Positions 1 through 7,457 of a DNA stretch of 11,177 bases are shown piece by piece. Location of the stretch: assembly GCA_019120675.1 (NCBI GenBank), contig DWUQ01000086.1:1-11177 (forward strand), given 5' to 3'. This DNA comes from Candidatus Paenalcaligenes intestinipullorum. Its GTDB lineage: Bacteria; Pseudomonadota; Gammaproteobacteria; Burkholderiales; Burkholderiaceae_B. Below the pieces are notes generated by a model, which did no database searches, was not told where the DNA came from, and was given only the letters and a program-made list of their open reading frames with translations. The position numbers and the translations under genes were made by a program. Position 1 is the stretch's first letter; every line of letters begins with the position of its first letter.

Positions 1-333
1 GCCTACGGGGGGGATCTTGTCGCCTTCATCGTTTAAGACTTCTTTCACATGACGCATCCAGATGAAATCCTGACGGATAAACAAGTTCTGGGGAATCATA
101 CGAATACTAAAAATCGTAAAACTGATGAACATCACCACCCCGATAAAGGGGTGAAGAATACGCGTCCAAGGGCCACCGCCCAGCAGGTGACTCATCCAAT
201 AAAATGACGGATGAAACAAAGCTAGACCAGACACCGCCAATAAAATAAACGTAAGTGCAGTGAGCCAATGGTTGATGCGCTGCGAAGCCGTATAGCGCTG
301 CAGCATGGGCCGAGACGTTGTAGGCTTAGTCAT
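1..333 (-). CDS. fdnI: Formate dehydrogenase gamma subunit (cytochrome b556), partial
   Basis: This is the N-terminal 111 codons of the membrane cytochrome b subunit of formate dehydrogenase-N/O; the rest lies outside the window. In this family it takes electrons from the beta subunit through two b-type hemes and reduces quinone. The start is the ATG at 333-331, 5-6 nt after a strong GAGGAGG Shine-Dalgarno, and it overlaps the end of the beta gene by 8 bp, so the two are probably translationally coupled. Two hydrophobic segments are visible (about residues 24-40 and 61-77). His22 (in RINHW) and His61 (in RILHPF) are 39 residues apart, the same spacing as heme-ligand His18 and His57 of E. coli FdnI. 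The reading frame is open to the window edge, ending in the family-like segment DKIPPVG. The fdn versus fdo name cannot be decided from sequence alone. Confidence 0.93.
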   Translation of the reverse strand, partial: MTKPTTSRPMLQRYTASQRINHWLTALTFILLAVSGLALFHPSFYWMSHLLGGGPWTRILHPFIGVVMFISFTIFSIRMIPQNLFIRQDFIWMRHVKEVLNDEGDKIPPVG

Positions 334-1252
334 GGAGCACCTCCTCGTGGTCTTCGGTGCGCTTGAGTTCCTCATCGGCACGACGCTCGTCTTCCTCGGA
401 AACCTCGGAAGGCCCGTTGCGCAGATAATGGAACGCACCCGCCAGGGCAGTAAAGGCCATTGCCGCCACCCCTAAAGGCTTAGCAATCCCTTTCCAGACG
501 GACACCATCGGACTGATTTTCGGATCCTTGGCGAGATTGTGGTACAGCTCGGGTTGATCCGCGTGGTGCAGTACGTACATCACGTGTGTGCCGCCCACAC
601 CGGCTGGATCATATAATCCCGCATTTTCAAAACCGCGGGATTTGAGATCGGTAATCCGCTCGGAAGCATGCTGCTGCATGTCTTCTTTGGTACCAAACAC
701 AATCGCGCCAGTTGGGCAGGTTTTGACACAGGCTGGTTCTTGCCCCACGGCCACACGATCCGAACACAGCGTACATTTGTAGGCTTTTTTATCTTGCTCG
801 GAAATACGAGGCACGTTAAACGGACAACCCGTAATGCAGTAGCCGCAGCCAATACAGTTTTCCTCGTGGAAATCTACGATACCGTTGGTGTATTGGATGA
901 TGGCGCCTGGCGAGGGGCAGGCTTTCAGGCAACCTGGATCCTCGCAATGCATGCAGCCATCTTTGCGAATCAGCCATTCTAAGTCCCCCATAGGGTTCTC
1001 GTATTCGCTAAAACGCATCACCGTCCAAGATTTGTCGGTCAGATCCATAGGGTTGTCGTACACCCCATGGCAACTGCCGATTTCATCGCGGGTATCGTTC
1101 CACTCCATACAGGCCACTTGGCACGCCTTACAGCCAATGCACTTACTGGTGTCAATCAGCTTGGCCACGGAGCCGCCCACTGGCTCTCGCACTTGGGGCG
1201 AGGGCGTTGTGGTGGCGGAGCGGCGCTTAATATCTAAAGATTGTAATGCCAT
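326..1252 (-). CDS. fdxH: Formate dehydrogenase beta (iron-sulfur) subunit
   Basis: This is the 308-aa electron-transfer subunit linking the catalytic alpha subunit to the cytochrome b subunit. Sixteen cysteines form four ferredoxin-type clusters: C38/C41/C44/C48, C100/C103/C108/C112, C133/C136/C139/C143 and C160/C163/C175/C179. This is the pattern of FdnH/FdoH, which hold four [4Fe-4S] clusters. A single hydrophobic stretch near residues 253-275 fits the known C-terminal transmembrane anchor; the protein has no signal peptide of its own and in this family is carried out with the Tat-exported alpha subunit. A strongly charged Glu/Arg/Asp tail follows the anchor, making it slightly longer than E. 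coli FdnH (294 aa). The ATG lies 9 bp after the alpha stop, and its AGGAG ribosome site overlaps that stop codon. It overlaps the gamma gene by 8 bp. It belongs to one operon with alpha and gamma. Confidence 0.97.
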   Translation of the reverse strand: MALQSLDIKRRSATTTPSPQVREPVGGSVAKLIDTSKCIGCKACQVACMEWNDTRDEIGSCHGVYDNPMDLTDKSWTVMRFSEYENPMGDLEWLIRKDGCMHCEDPGCLKACPSPGAIIQYTNGIVDFHEENCIGCGYCITGCPFNVPRISEQDKKAYKCTLCSDRVAVGQEPACVKTCPTGAIVFGTKEDMQQHASERITDLKSRGFENAGLYDPAGVGGTHVMYVLHHADQPELYHNLAKDPKISPMVSVWKGIAKPLGVAAMAFTALAGAFHYLRNGPSEVSEEDERRADEELKRTEDHEEVLHD

Positions 1253-1261
1253 CTCTTACTC

Positions 1262-4200
1262 CTAGGCCTTTTCCAGCTTGACCAAGAAGGACTTGGTTTC
1301 TGGGGTTTGTGTGTTGCCGTCGCCCACTGGTGGGGTCAGAGTATTTGCCAAGAAACCTTTTTTGGCTAAGCCTACAAACCCCCAGTGAATGGGAATACCG
1401 ATCTGGTGAAGCGGCTTCCCATCCACCGTCAGCTTCTTGATGCGTTTGGTCACCACGGCCACCGCTTTAATGTAACCACGGTTGGACGACACCTTGACGT
1501 AATCCCCCGCTTTAATGCCCAACTCATCGGCCAGCTCGGCACCAATTTCCACCATTTGTTCCGGCTGCAGGATGGCGTTTAAGCGCACATGCTTGGTCCA
1601 GTAGTGGAAGTGCTCGGTTAGGCGATAAGTCGTGCCCACATAGGGGAACTCATCGGGTTTACCCATCGACGCTAAGTCGTCCGCGAAAATACGCGCGGCA
1701 GGATTATTCAGCGACAAGGGTTGATCCGGACTGAGCGGGTTGTAGCTTAGGGGGGTCTCGAACGGCTCATAATGCTCAGGGAAGGGGCCTTCGGCCATTC
1801 CTTTGCGAGCAAAGAAGCGCGACACGCCTTCGGGGTTCATGATGAACGGGCCCATGCCATCGGCGGGGTTTTCATCAGCCTTGTAATCCGGTATGTCCGC
1901 GCCGACCCATCGTTTGCCATTCCATTCAACCAAAGGTCGTGTGGGGTCGAAGGGTTTGCCTTCTAAGTCACAGGATGCACGGTTGTACAACACGCGACGG
2001 TTCGCCGGCCATGCCCAAGCCCAGTTCAGGGTTTGACCAATACCTGTGGGATCGCTGTTGTCGCGACGCGCCATCTGGTTGCCGTCTTCGGTCCAAGCAC
2101 CCGCGTAAATCCAGCAGCCGCCTAAGGTGGTGCCATCGTCACGCAGCTCGCCAAAGCCCGACACCTGTTCGCCTGCTTTGCGGATGACTTTATCGGGGTC
2201 ATTCGGATCATGTAAATCCACTAAAGCACGACCGGAGTACTCCTTGGCCAGCTCGGCCGCAGACGGATCGTTGGCGTGGGTATACGGCCAATACAAGTTC
2301 AGAATCGGATCGGGGTACGCGCCGCCTTCTTGTTCGTACAGCTCACGGATGTGTTGGTACAACGTGGCCATGATCTCGATATCGCTCTTGGCCTCACCGG
2401 GCGGCTCGGCCGCTTTCCAGTGCCATTGCAGCCAGCGACCGGAGTTCACCAGTGCGCCTTCTTCCTCAGCAAAGCAGGTGGTGGGCAAGCGGAACACCTC
2501 GGTTTGAATGGAAGACGGATCCACATCGTTGTGCTCACCGTAGTTTTGCCAGAACTCGGAGGTCTCGGTGACCAGCGGATCCATGATGACCATGAACTTC
2601 AGTTGCGAGAACGATTCCAACAGCTTTTTCTTGTAGGGCGCAGCCGCTAAGGGGTTAAACCCTTGGCAGATATAACCATTAACCTTGCCGTGATGCATCA
2701 GCTCGTACATTTGCAGCATGTCGTAGGGCTTGTCGAGCTTAGGCAAATAGTCATACGCCCAGTTGTTGTCCTCGGTGGCCGCATCGCCCCACCACGCCTT
2801 CATTAGGCTGACGTGGAACTTTTTATAATGACGCCAGTAGCTGAGCTGGTTAGGACGCATGGGTTGTGGCGCACGCGACGCAATGTAGTCGTCGAAATTC
2901 TGCTCGTGCTGATTGGGCAGGGTTAAGTACCCAGGCAACAAGTTGGTCATCAAGCCTAAGTCGGTCAGGCCTTGAATATTCGAGTGACCACGTAATGCGT
3001 TCATTCCACCACCGGCAATACCAATATTGCCCAGCAGCAACTGCATCATGGCGCCCGTACGGATAATTTGCGAGCCAATACTGTGCTGAGTCCAGCCGAG
3101 TGCGTACAGGATCGTGCCCGCACGGTCTGGTGTGGACGTGCTGGCCAGCATGTCACAGACGGTCAGGAATTTATCCTGAGGCGTACCACAGACGCGCTCC
3201 ACCATTTCGGGCGTATAGCGCTCGTAGTGCTTACGCAACAGTTGATACACCGTGCGTGGATGCTGCATGGTGGGGTCAGTTTTGACGTAACCGTCGTCGC
3301 CCAGCTCGTATTCCCATGAGCTTTTATCGTAACTGCGTGATTCCTCGTTGTAGCCTGAGTACAGGCCATCCTCGAAGTTGAAATCGTCGCGCACGATAAA
3401 GGACATGTCGGTGTAATTGGCGACATACTCGTGCTGGATCTTGTCGTTGTCCAGCAAATATTTGATCACACCACCTAAGAAAGTGATGTCGGTACCCGTA
3501 CGGATCGGGGCGTAAAAATCCGCCACTGACGCAGAGCGTGTGAAACGGGGGTCGACCACGATCAGCTTGGCGTTGTTGTGCGCTTTGGCTTCGGTCACCC
3601 ATTTAAAGCCACAAGGGTGCGCTTCGGCGGCATTACCGCCCATGATTAAGATAACGTCCGCGTTTTTGATGTCGACCCAATGGTTCGTCATCGCGCCTCG
3701 GCCAAATGTTGGGGCAAGACCTGCCACCGTTGGGCCGTGTCAAACACGTGCTTGGTTATCGAATCCGAGCATCCCTGTACTGCGGATGACCTTGTGGGTA
3801 ACGTAGCCCACTTCGTTACTACTGGCCGAAGCGGCTAACATACCAGTGGTCAACCAACGGTTCACCACTTGGCCATTTTCGTTGACGGTCTCAAAGTTGG
3901 CGTCGCGGTCGTCTTTCATGTGCCGCGCGATACGTTTAAAGGCCTCGTCCCACGATATGCGCTCCCATTTGTCGGAACCTGGGGCACGGTATTCGGGGAA
4001 CTTCAGACGGTTCGGGCTTTTAATAAAGTCCACCAAGCCAGCACCCTTGGGGCACAAGGTGCCGCGGTTGACGGGGTGATCGGCATCGCCTTCGATATGG
4101 AAGACGCTTTGATGGGCGTTCATTGCCCCATCGCCACGAGCGTACAACAGTACACCACAGGCTACGGAGCAGTAAGGACAGGTATTACGGGTTTCAGTCA

Positions 4201-4330
4201 TGCGGAGCAGCTTGTACTGTCTGACTTCCGCCATGGCGGGACTAGGGGCCGCACCAAGCATAACCATGCTTGATCCAGCCAAGGTGGCTCCCGTCACTTT
4301 GAAGAACTGGCGCCGGCTCATGTTTACCAT
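1262..4330 (-). CDS. fdnG: Formate dehydrogenase alpha subunit, selenocysteine-containing, Tat-exported
   Basis: This is the catalytic molybdenum (bis-MGD) subunit, 1022 aa including one selenocysteine, close to E. coli FdnG (1015 aa). It oxidises formate to CO2. The N-terminus has a twin-arginine signal (S-R-R-Q-F-F-K at residues 5-11, then a hydrophobic run to about Ala34), so it acts on the periplasmic side. A [4Fe-4S] motif is formed by C51, C54, C58 and C93. The in-frame UGA at 3740-3742 is codon 197, in the context ARV-U-HGPTVA; this matches Sec196 of E. coli FdnG. The reading frame continues through the catalytic domain (APTFGRGAMTNHW) and the C-terminal MGD-binding domain to the TAG at 1262-1264. 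I chose ATG 4330-4328 because GGAG sits 6 nt upstream; a TTG at 4342 would overlap that ribosome site. A naive caller would split it into a 200-aa and an 821-aa piece. Its expression needs SelA/SelB/SelC, which are not in the window. Confidence 0.97.
3703..3742 (-). promoter_or_regulatory. SECIS element with the UGA selenocysteine codon of fdnG
   Basis: The UGA is at 3742-3740 on the minus strand. After 11 nt an apical hairpin follows at 3728-3711: GG, a bulged U, GGCA, loop GGUCU, UGCC, CC. The bulged U, the GU-containing loop and the 11-nt distance match the known bacterial SECIS of fdhF/fdnG that recruits SelB. The fold was made by eye. Confidence 0.9.
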
Positions 4331-4404
4331 GGGGCTCTCCAAAAATAGTGCTTGTATGAAATAACAGAGCCACTAATTAACATGCAATTAGTGCTATGTT
4401 GCAT
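4331..4404. promoter_or_regulatory. Upstream region of the fdn operon with two overlapping 23-bp dyads
   Basis: Next to the fdnG start is GGAG (4340-4337 on the minus strand), the ribosome site that fixes the start at 4330. Further upstream are two perfect inverted repeats: CACTAATT-N7-AATTAGTG (4371-4393) and ATGCAA-N11-TTGCAT (4382-4404). Both span 23 bp and their centres are 11 bp apart, about one helical turn. This looks like an operator for a dimeric regulator. I see no FNR consensus, no sigma54 -24/-12 element, and no convincing -35/-10 pair on the minus strand, so the fdn promoter is not placed. Confidence 0.5.
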
Positions 4405-4466
4405 ATTTTAATTGGTTTGTTTCCCAGCCTACCATAAAAGAATGTCATTTTTTATAAGATACAGGG

Positions 4467-4573
4467 TTAATCCCCCTTATCTTTAGTCTAGTGTCCGCCT
4501 TTTAGCACAAGGGTTTGCGCGGGTTTTTGCTCTGTTCTTGTGCTGTACATGTTGCGGACAATAAGGGGGTTAA
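4467..4573. repeat. Large imperfect inverted repeat between the divergent operons
   Basis: Three nested arm pairs face each other around a loop at 4512-4536. The outer pair is TTAATCCCCCTTAT (4467-4480) with ATAAGGGGGTTAA (4561-4573), differing by one base. The middle pair is TGTCCGC (4492-4498) with GCGGACA (4554-4560). The inner pair is AGCACAAG (4504-4511) with CTTGTGCT (4537-4544). Spacers between the arms differ in length (11 and 5 nt on the left, 0 and 9 nt on the right). Possible explanations are a decayed miniature inverted-repeat element, since the outer ends are TTAA, or paired operator sites serving both divergent promoters. No ORF is supported here. Confidence 0.6.
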
Positions 4574-4630
4574 TTAGCACCAAAACAGTACTCTATTTAA
4601 CTCCCCCATTTTTTCTGACTTGTAATAGAA

Positions 4631-4659
4631 TTGAGAGCATTTCTTTTTTAGCGTATTTA
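4631..4659 (+). promoter_or_regulatory. Candidate sigma70 promoter of the lipoprotein gene
   Basis: TTGAGA (4631-4636) and TATTTA (4654-4659) are separated by 17 bp in an AT-rich stretch, placing a start of transcription about 45 nt before the ATG at 4712. Both hexamers deviate from consensus, and the match was found by eye. Confidence 0.5.
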
Positions 4660-4711
4660 AAAATTAATTTTTGCTTTTACCGCCATCTATTTGAACAAAA
4701 AGGGGAAATCC

Positions 4712-5566
4712 ATGACTCGATTCAGCAAAACGGCTTTAGCTACGTTATTAGCGGCCAGCTTAGGTTTGTCCGGCTGCGTGACCACAGATGGTGGTGGGGG
4801 ATGGGGTAACAAGCAAACGTTAGGCACCGCTATCGGCGCTGTGGGTGGTGCGCTGCTCGGTGGTCAGATTGGCGGTGGTAGTGGCAAAGCCGTCGCGGCC
4901 ATACTCGGTGCTTTAGCCGGTGGCGCGTTAGGCAATTGGATTGGTGGTAATCTGGATCAAAAAGACCAAGAGTCCCTTGCACGCAGCACGCAGCAGGCTC
5001 TAGAAACCGGTCGCACCACCACATGGGCGTCGGATCACAGCGGTGCTACCGCTACGGTACGCCCTGTATCGACCCGTACCGTTGAAAAACAAGCCCAAGT
5101 CAAGCGTGCACCTACCGTTGCACAGCCTAAAAATCTAGCTGTCATCAATCAAAGCTACGAAGCCAAAACCTCCGCCAACCTCCGTGCGGCACCGTCTACG
5201 AATGCGGCCAAGGTCGGTGGCTTGGCCGCAGGGCAGAGCTTTACCGCTCAGGGCCGTACCGACAACAACTGGATTGCGGTCAGCCGTAAAGGCGTCACCA
5301 TTGGCTACGTGCATGCGCCACTGGTCGCGCCTGTGTCGGTCGCCCGCGCCGACAGTGCCGTTGATCTGGATAATATAAATGTGGCCCGCGCCAAAGCCCA
5401 AGGCTTCGACTTGGATGCGATTGCCCCCGAAAAGGCCGTTTCCGAGACCGTGGCGGTACACACCACCTGCCGCACCATGGAGTACCAGCTCAACACCAAA
5501 AATGGTTCCGACACCAAAACAGTGGATGCCTGCCAAGATAATAACGGTGCGTGGCAAATCGGCTAA
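4712..5566 (+). CDS. Glycine-zipper and SH3-domain outer-membrane lipoprotein
   Basis: This is a 284-aa envelope lipoprotein of unknown detailed role. The signal peptide ends in the lipobox L19-S20-G21-C22. The residue after Cys22 is Val rather than Asp, so outer-membrane sorting is expected. Residues about 32-75 are a glycine zipper with alternating Gly/Ala (TAIGAVGGALLGGQIGGG, then GALAGGALGNWIGG), resembling the Gly-zipper 2TM domain of Rickettsia 17-kDa-type antigens. Residues about 148-208 look like a bacterial SH3 domain (NLRAAPSTNAAKVGGLAAG, then WIAV and GYVH), which in other proteins binds peptidoglycan or peptides. The tail has C253 and C274 in a CR..AC..NNGAW.I pattern, like the end of surface-antigen lipoproteins. 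The ATG at 4712 is chosen because AGGGGA (4701-4706) lies 5 nt upstream; a TTG at 4691 would precede that site. It is the first of four tandem genes. Confidence 0.85.
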   Translation: MTRFSKTALATLLAASLGLSGCVTTDGGGGWGNKQTLGTAIGAVGGALLGGQIGGGSGKAVAAILGALAGGALGNWIGGNLDQKDQESLARSTQQALETGRTTTWASDHSGATATVRPVSTRTVEKQAQVKRAPTVAQPKNLAVINQSYEAKTSANLRAAPSTNAAKVGGLAAGQSFTAQGRTDNNWIAVSRKGVTIGYVHAPLVAPVSVARADSAVDLDNINVARAKAQGFDLDAIAPEKAVSETVAVHTTCRTMEYQLNTKNGSDTKTVDACQDNNGAWQIG

Positions 5567-5583
5567 GACGAACTAGGATCATC

Positions 5584-7455
5584 ATGAAGAAACCATATTT
5601 ACTTGGGCTGCCCTTGGCAGCCAGCTTGCTTGCGAGCACCGCTTGGGCTGCCGACTACCGTTTGGCCTACTCCAAAGCCGAAGGGTTGGAGGTGTTTGTG
5701 CCGAACCACAGCGAGCAAAATTGGTGCGCGTTACCCCTTACGTTGCATTTAAAAAGCGACGCTTCCATTAGCCTTGACGCCATCCAAACCATTAGCCCTA
5801 AGCTGGGCGCGTTGCTCGGGGCACAGTGCCCCCAAGCACAAGAGTTTTCTTGGGTGGCGTACCACAAAGACGGTAAGCAATTTGCCAAAGGCACCGCCAG
5901 CGCGGCACAGCAGTGGGAGCCGGCTTTTTCTGAAACAGCTGTTACCCCGCCAGCACCGGAGCCAGAAGTAGTCAATGAAGGCACTGCACCTGAAGCGCCC
6001 GCTAGCACTACTGAGCCGGTTAAGCCTGAGCCCACCCACGTAACCGAGCCTTCTACAGCGTCAGCCGCTTCAGAAGCGGAGAGCCAATCTAAGCCAGACG
6101 CCGCCACTCCAACCGTCTCTCAAACTGAGCAGCCGCGTAGTATGGTTTCCGTTAATGGTTGGCAGGTCAGCCCTGAGCAGTTGAGTCAAAATGATTGGAC
6201 ATTTTTTGATACCTTTTCCGATCAAAATGACTGCAAGGTCTTGGGTTACGTCAACGCAGGCGGGGCAACGCAAGCGGACTTTGCCGTGCAAAGCCACGGT
6301 GAAGTACGCTGCTCCCCTCAGGGTTTCTTAGAGGGTAAGGGCAGCATTGAGCTGTTACGCAGTGATGGCAAAAGTCTTGGCCGCACCGCTGATTTGCATT
6401 TCACCAATGGCGTTGGGCGCAAACACGAAACGGAGCTCCCACCTGTTGTCAGCCACGATGACCAGGCTGTATGGTTGTACGCGGGTGATGATCCTGCTAC
6501 GCAGTCTGTGTTTTTACTCAAAGCGCCTTTGGTGACTAACTACGGATTAAGCTTTGTCGATAACCAAGCTTTTGAGCTGATTGTGGTGCACGAAAACCCG
6601 AATAGCTTCCTCAATGTCAAAGAGCTGCGAGCGATGTTAGATGCTGGGCTCGCCGCTGCGGAGCCTTGGGTGGATGTGCAAAGCCGCCTGCGGATACTGG
6701 CGTTTAATGACTTTGAGAAAGGCGCTAAGGCGCATACACAAGGCTGGAATATTGAAGAGGCGCAGCCGCATTTTCAATACCAAATTGATGCGGTGTACCC
6801 GTCCAGTTTCTGGAGCGGACGTCAAAAAGACGGCAAGTGGACCTACGACTTAAACCGCGCCACCAACTACGCTTACAGCCGTGTGATGGCTGCACGAGAA
6901 AAAGCCGCCCGCGAACGCGCCGAGCGTATTCGACAGCAGCAGGCCTTATTGGACGATTACCAGCAATTGCAACAGCGTTTTGAGCGTACCGAGCAGCCCT
7001 ATACCTTGTTGGCGGAGCAATTCCGTACCTTAGGGTATTCGCCTTTAAGAGGCGGTGATTACGTCAATGCCATTGTTCGTGCTTCGCGTGATGCCGCGAC
7101 ACCGATCAATGAGCGTTCAGGCCGTACAGTCGGGTTCCCAGTACACGTCCACAAAATCACCAAAGAGGGGGCGATGGTCAACGAGCCGTTCGAGCTGACG
7201 ATTTTAGATGGTGAGGTCGAGGAAAAAGGCTGGTATCTCATGCAAGGTACTTTGGTGCTGGACCCCACACAGGTCGATGCAGCGGGGCTACCCACCCATT
7301 ATCTGCGTGAAGCCTCCTTGCACGCGTGTCAGGAAGCCTTATGTACAGATTTAGCCAACCCACTGTCGATCTTCCGTATGCAGCATGAATTGCCCAATTG
7401 GACGCCCGAGCAGGCCCAAGCCATTATTAACGACGTTGAACAAAAAGGTAACTAA
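5584..7455 (+). CDS. Large exported protein of unknown function with Pro/Glu/Thr-rich linker and coiled coil
   Basis: I do not recognise this 623-aa protein. It starts with a Sec signal peptide (MKKPYLLGLPLAASLLASTAWA, cleavage predicted after AWA, about residue 22), so it is periplasmic or secreted. Residues about 23-117 form a small N-terminal region with two cysteines. Residues about 118-183 are a low-complexity Pro/Glu/Thr/Ser/Ala linker. A larger globular region follows, then a charged Ala/Arg/Glu/Gln segment at about 436-475 (KAARERAERIRQQQ, then DDYQQLQQRFER), probably a coiled coil. The C-terminal region (about 490-623) contains a Cys pair (HACQEALC). The ATG at 5584 has AGGA 5 nt upstream and lies 17 bp after the lipoprotein stop, so cotranscription is likely. 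The next gene starts 2 bp after its stop. No catalytic motif is evident; a structural or envelope-assembly role is only a guess from context. Confidence 0.8.
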   Translation: MKKPYLLGLPLAASLLASTAWAADYRLAYSKAEGLEVFVPNHSEQNWCALPLTLHLKSDASISLDAIQTISPKLGALLGAQCPQAQEFSWVAYHKDGKQFAKGTASAAQQWEPAFSETAVTPPAPEPEVVNEGTAPEAPASTTEPVKPEPTHVTEPSTASAASEAESQSKPDAATPTVSQTEQPRSMVSVNGWQVSPEQLSQNDWTFFDTFSDQNDCKVLGYVNAGGATQADFAVQSHGEVRCSPQGFLEGKGSIELLRSDGKSLGRTADLHFTNGVGRKHETELPPVVSHDDQAVWLYAGDDPATQSVFLLKAPLVTNYGLSFVDNQAFELIVVHENPNSFLNVKELRAMLDAGLAAAEPWVDVQSRLRILAFNDFEKGAKAHTQGWNIEEAQPHFQYQIDAVYPSSFWSGRQKDGKWTYDLNRATNYAYSRVMAAREKAARERAERIRQQQALLDDYQQLQQRFERTEQPYTLLAEQFRTLGYSPLRGGDYVNAIVRASRDAATPINERSGRTVGFPVHVHKITKEGAMVNEPFELTILDGEVEEKGWYLMQGTLVLDPTQVDAAGLPTHYLREASLHACQEALCTDLANPLSIFRMQHELPNWTPEQAQAIINDVEQKGN

Positions 7456-7457
7456 GC

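Noticed and set aside
885..1265. Plus-strand ORF antisense to the beta subunit
   Set aside because: It is a shadow of the GC-biased beta gene: low-complexity translation, no ribosome site, and no family character.
3740..3742. UGA as a true nonsense mutation making fdnG a pseudogene
   Set aside because: The codon is at the known selenocysteine position, a SECIS hairpin follows at the right distance, and both halves are fully conserved in family character.
4331..4342. TTG start for fdnG at 4342
   Set aside because: It would run through the GGAG ribosome site that correctly serves the ATG at 4330, and would add four residues not typical before the twin-arginine signal.
4572..4711. FNR, NarL or sigma54 site in the rightward promoter region
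   Set aside because: No TTGAT-N4-ATCAA, no pair of NarL heptamers and no GG-N10-GC element could be found by eye.
4540..4809. Plus-strand ORF of 89 codons upstream of and overlapping the lipoprotein gene
   Set aside because: It covers the AT-rich promoter region, has no ribosome site, and overlaps the well-supported lipoprotein start in another frame.
5135..5557. Minus-strand 140-codon ORF inside the lipoprotein gene
   Set aside because: It is antisense to a gene with a clear signal peptide and domains; the translation has no recognisable features and no start context.
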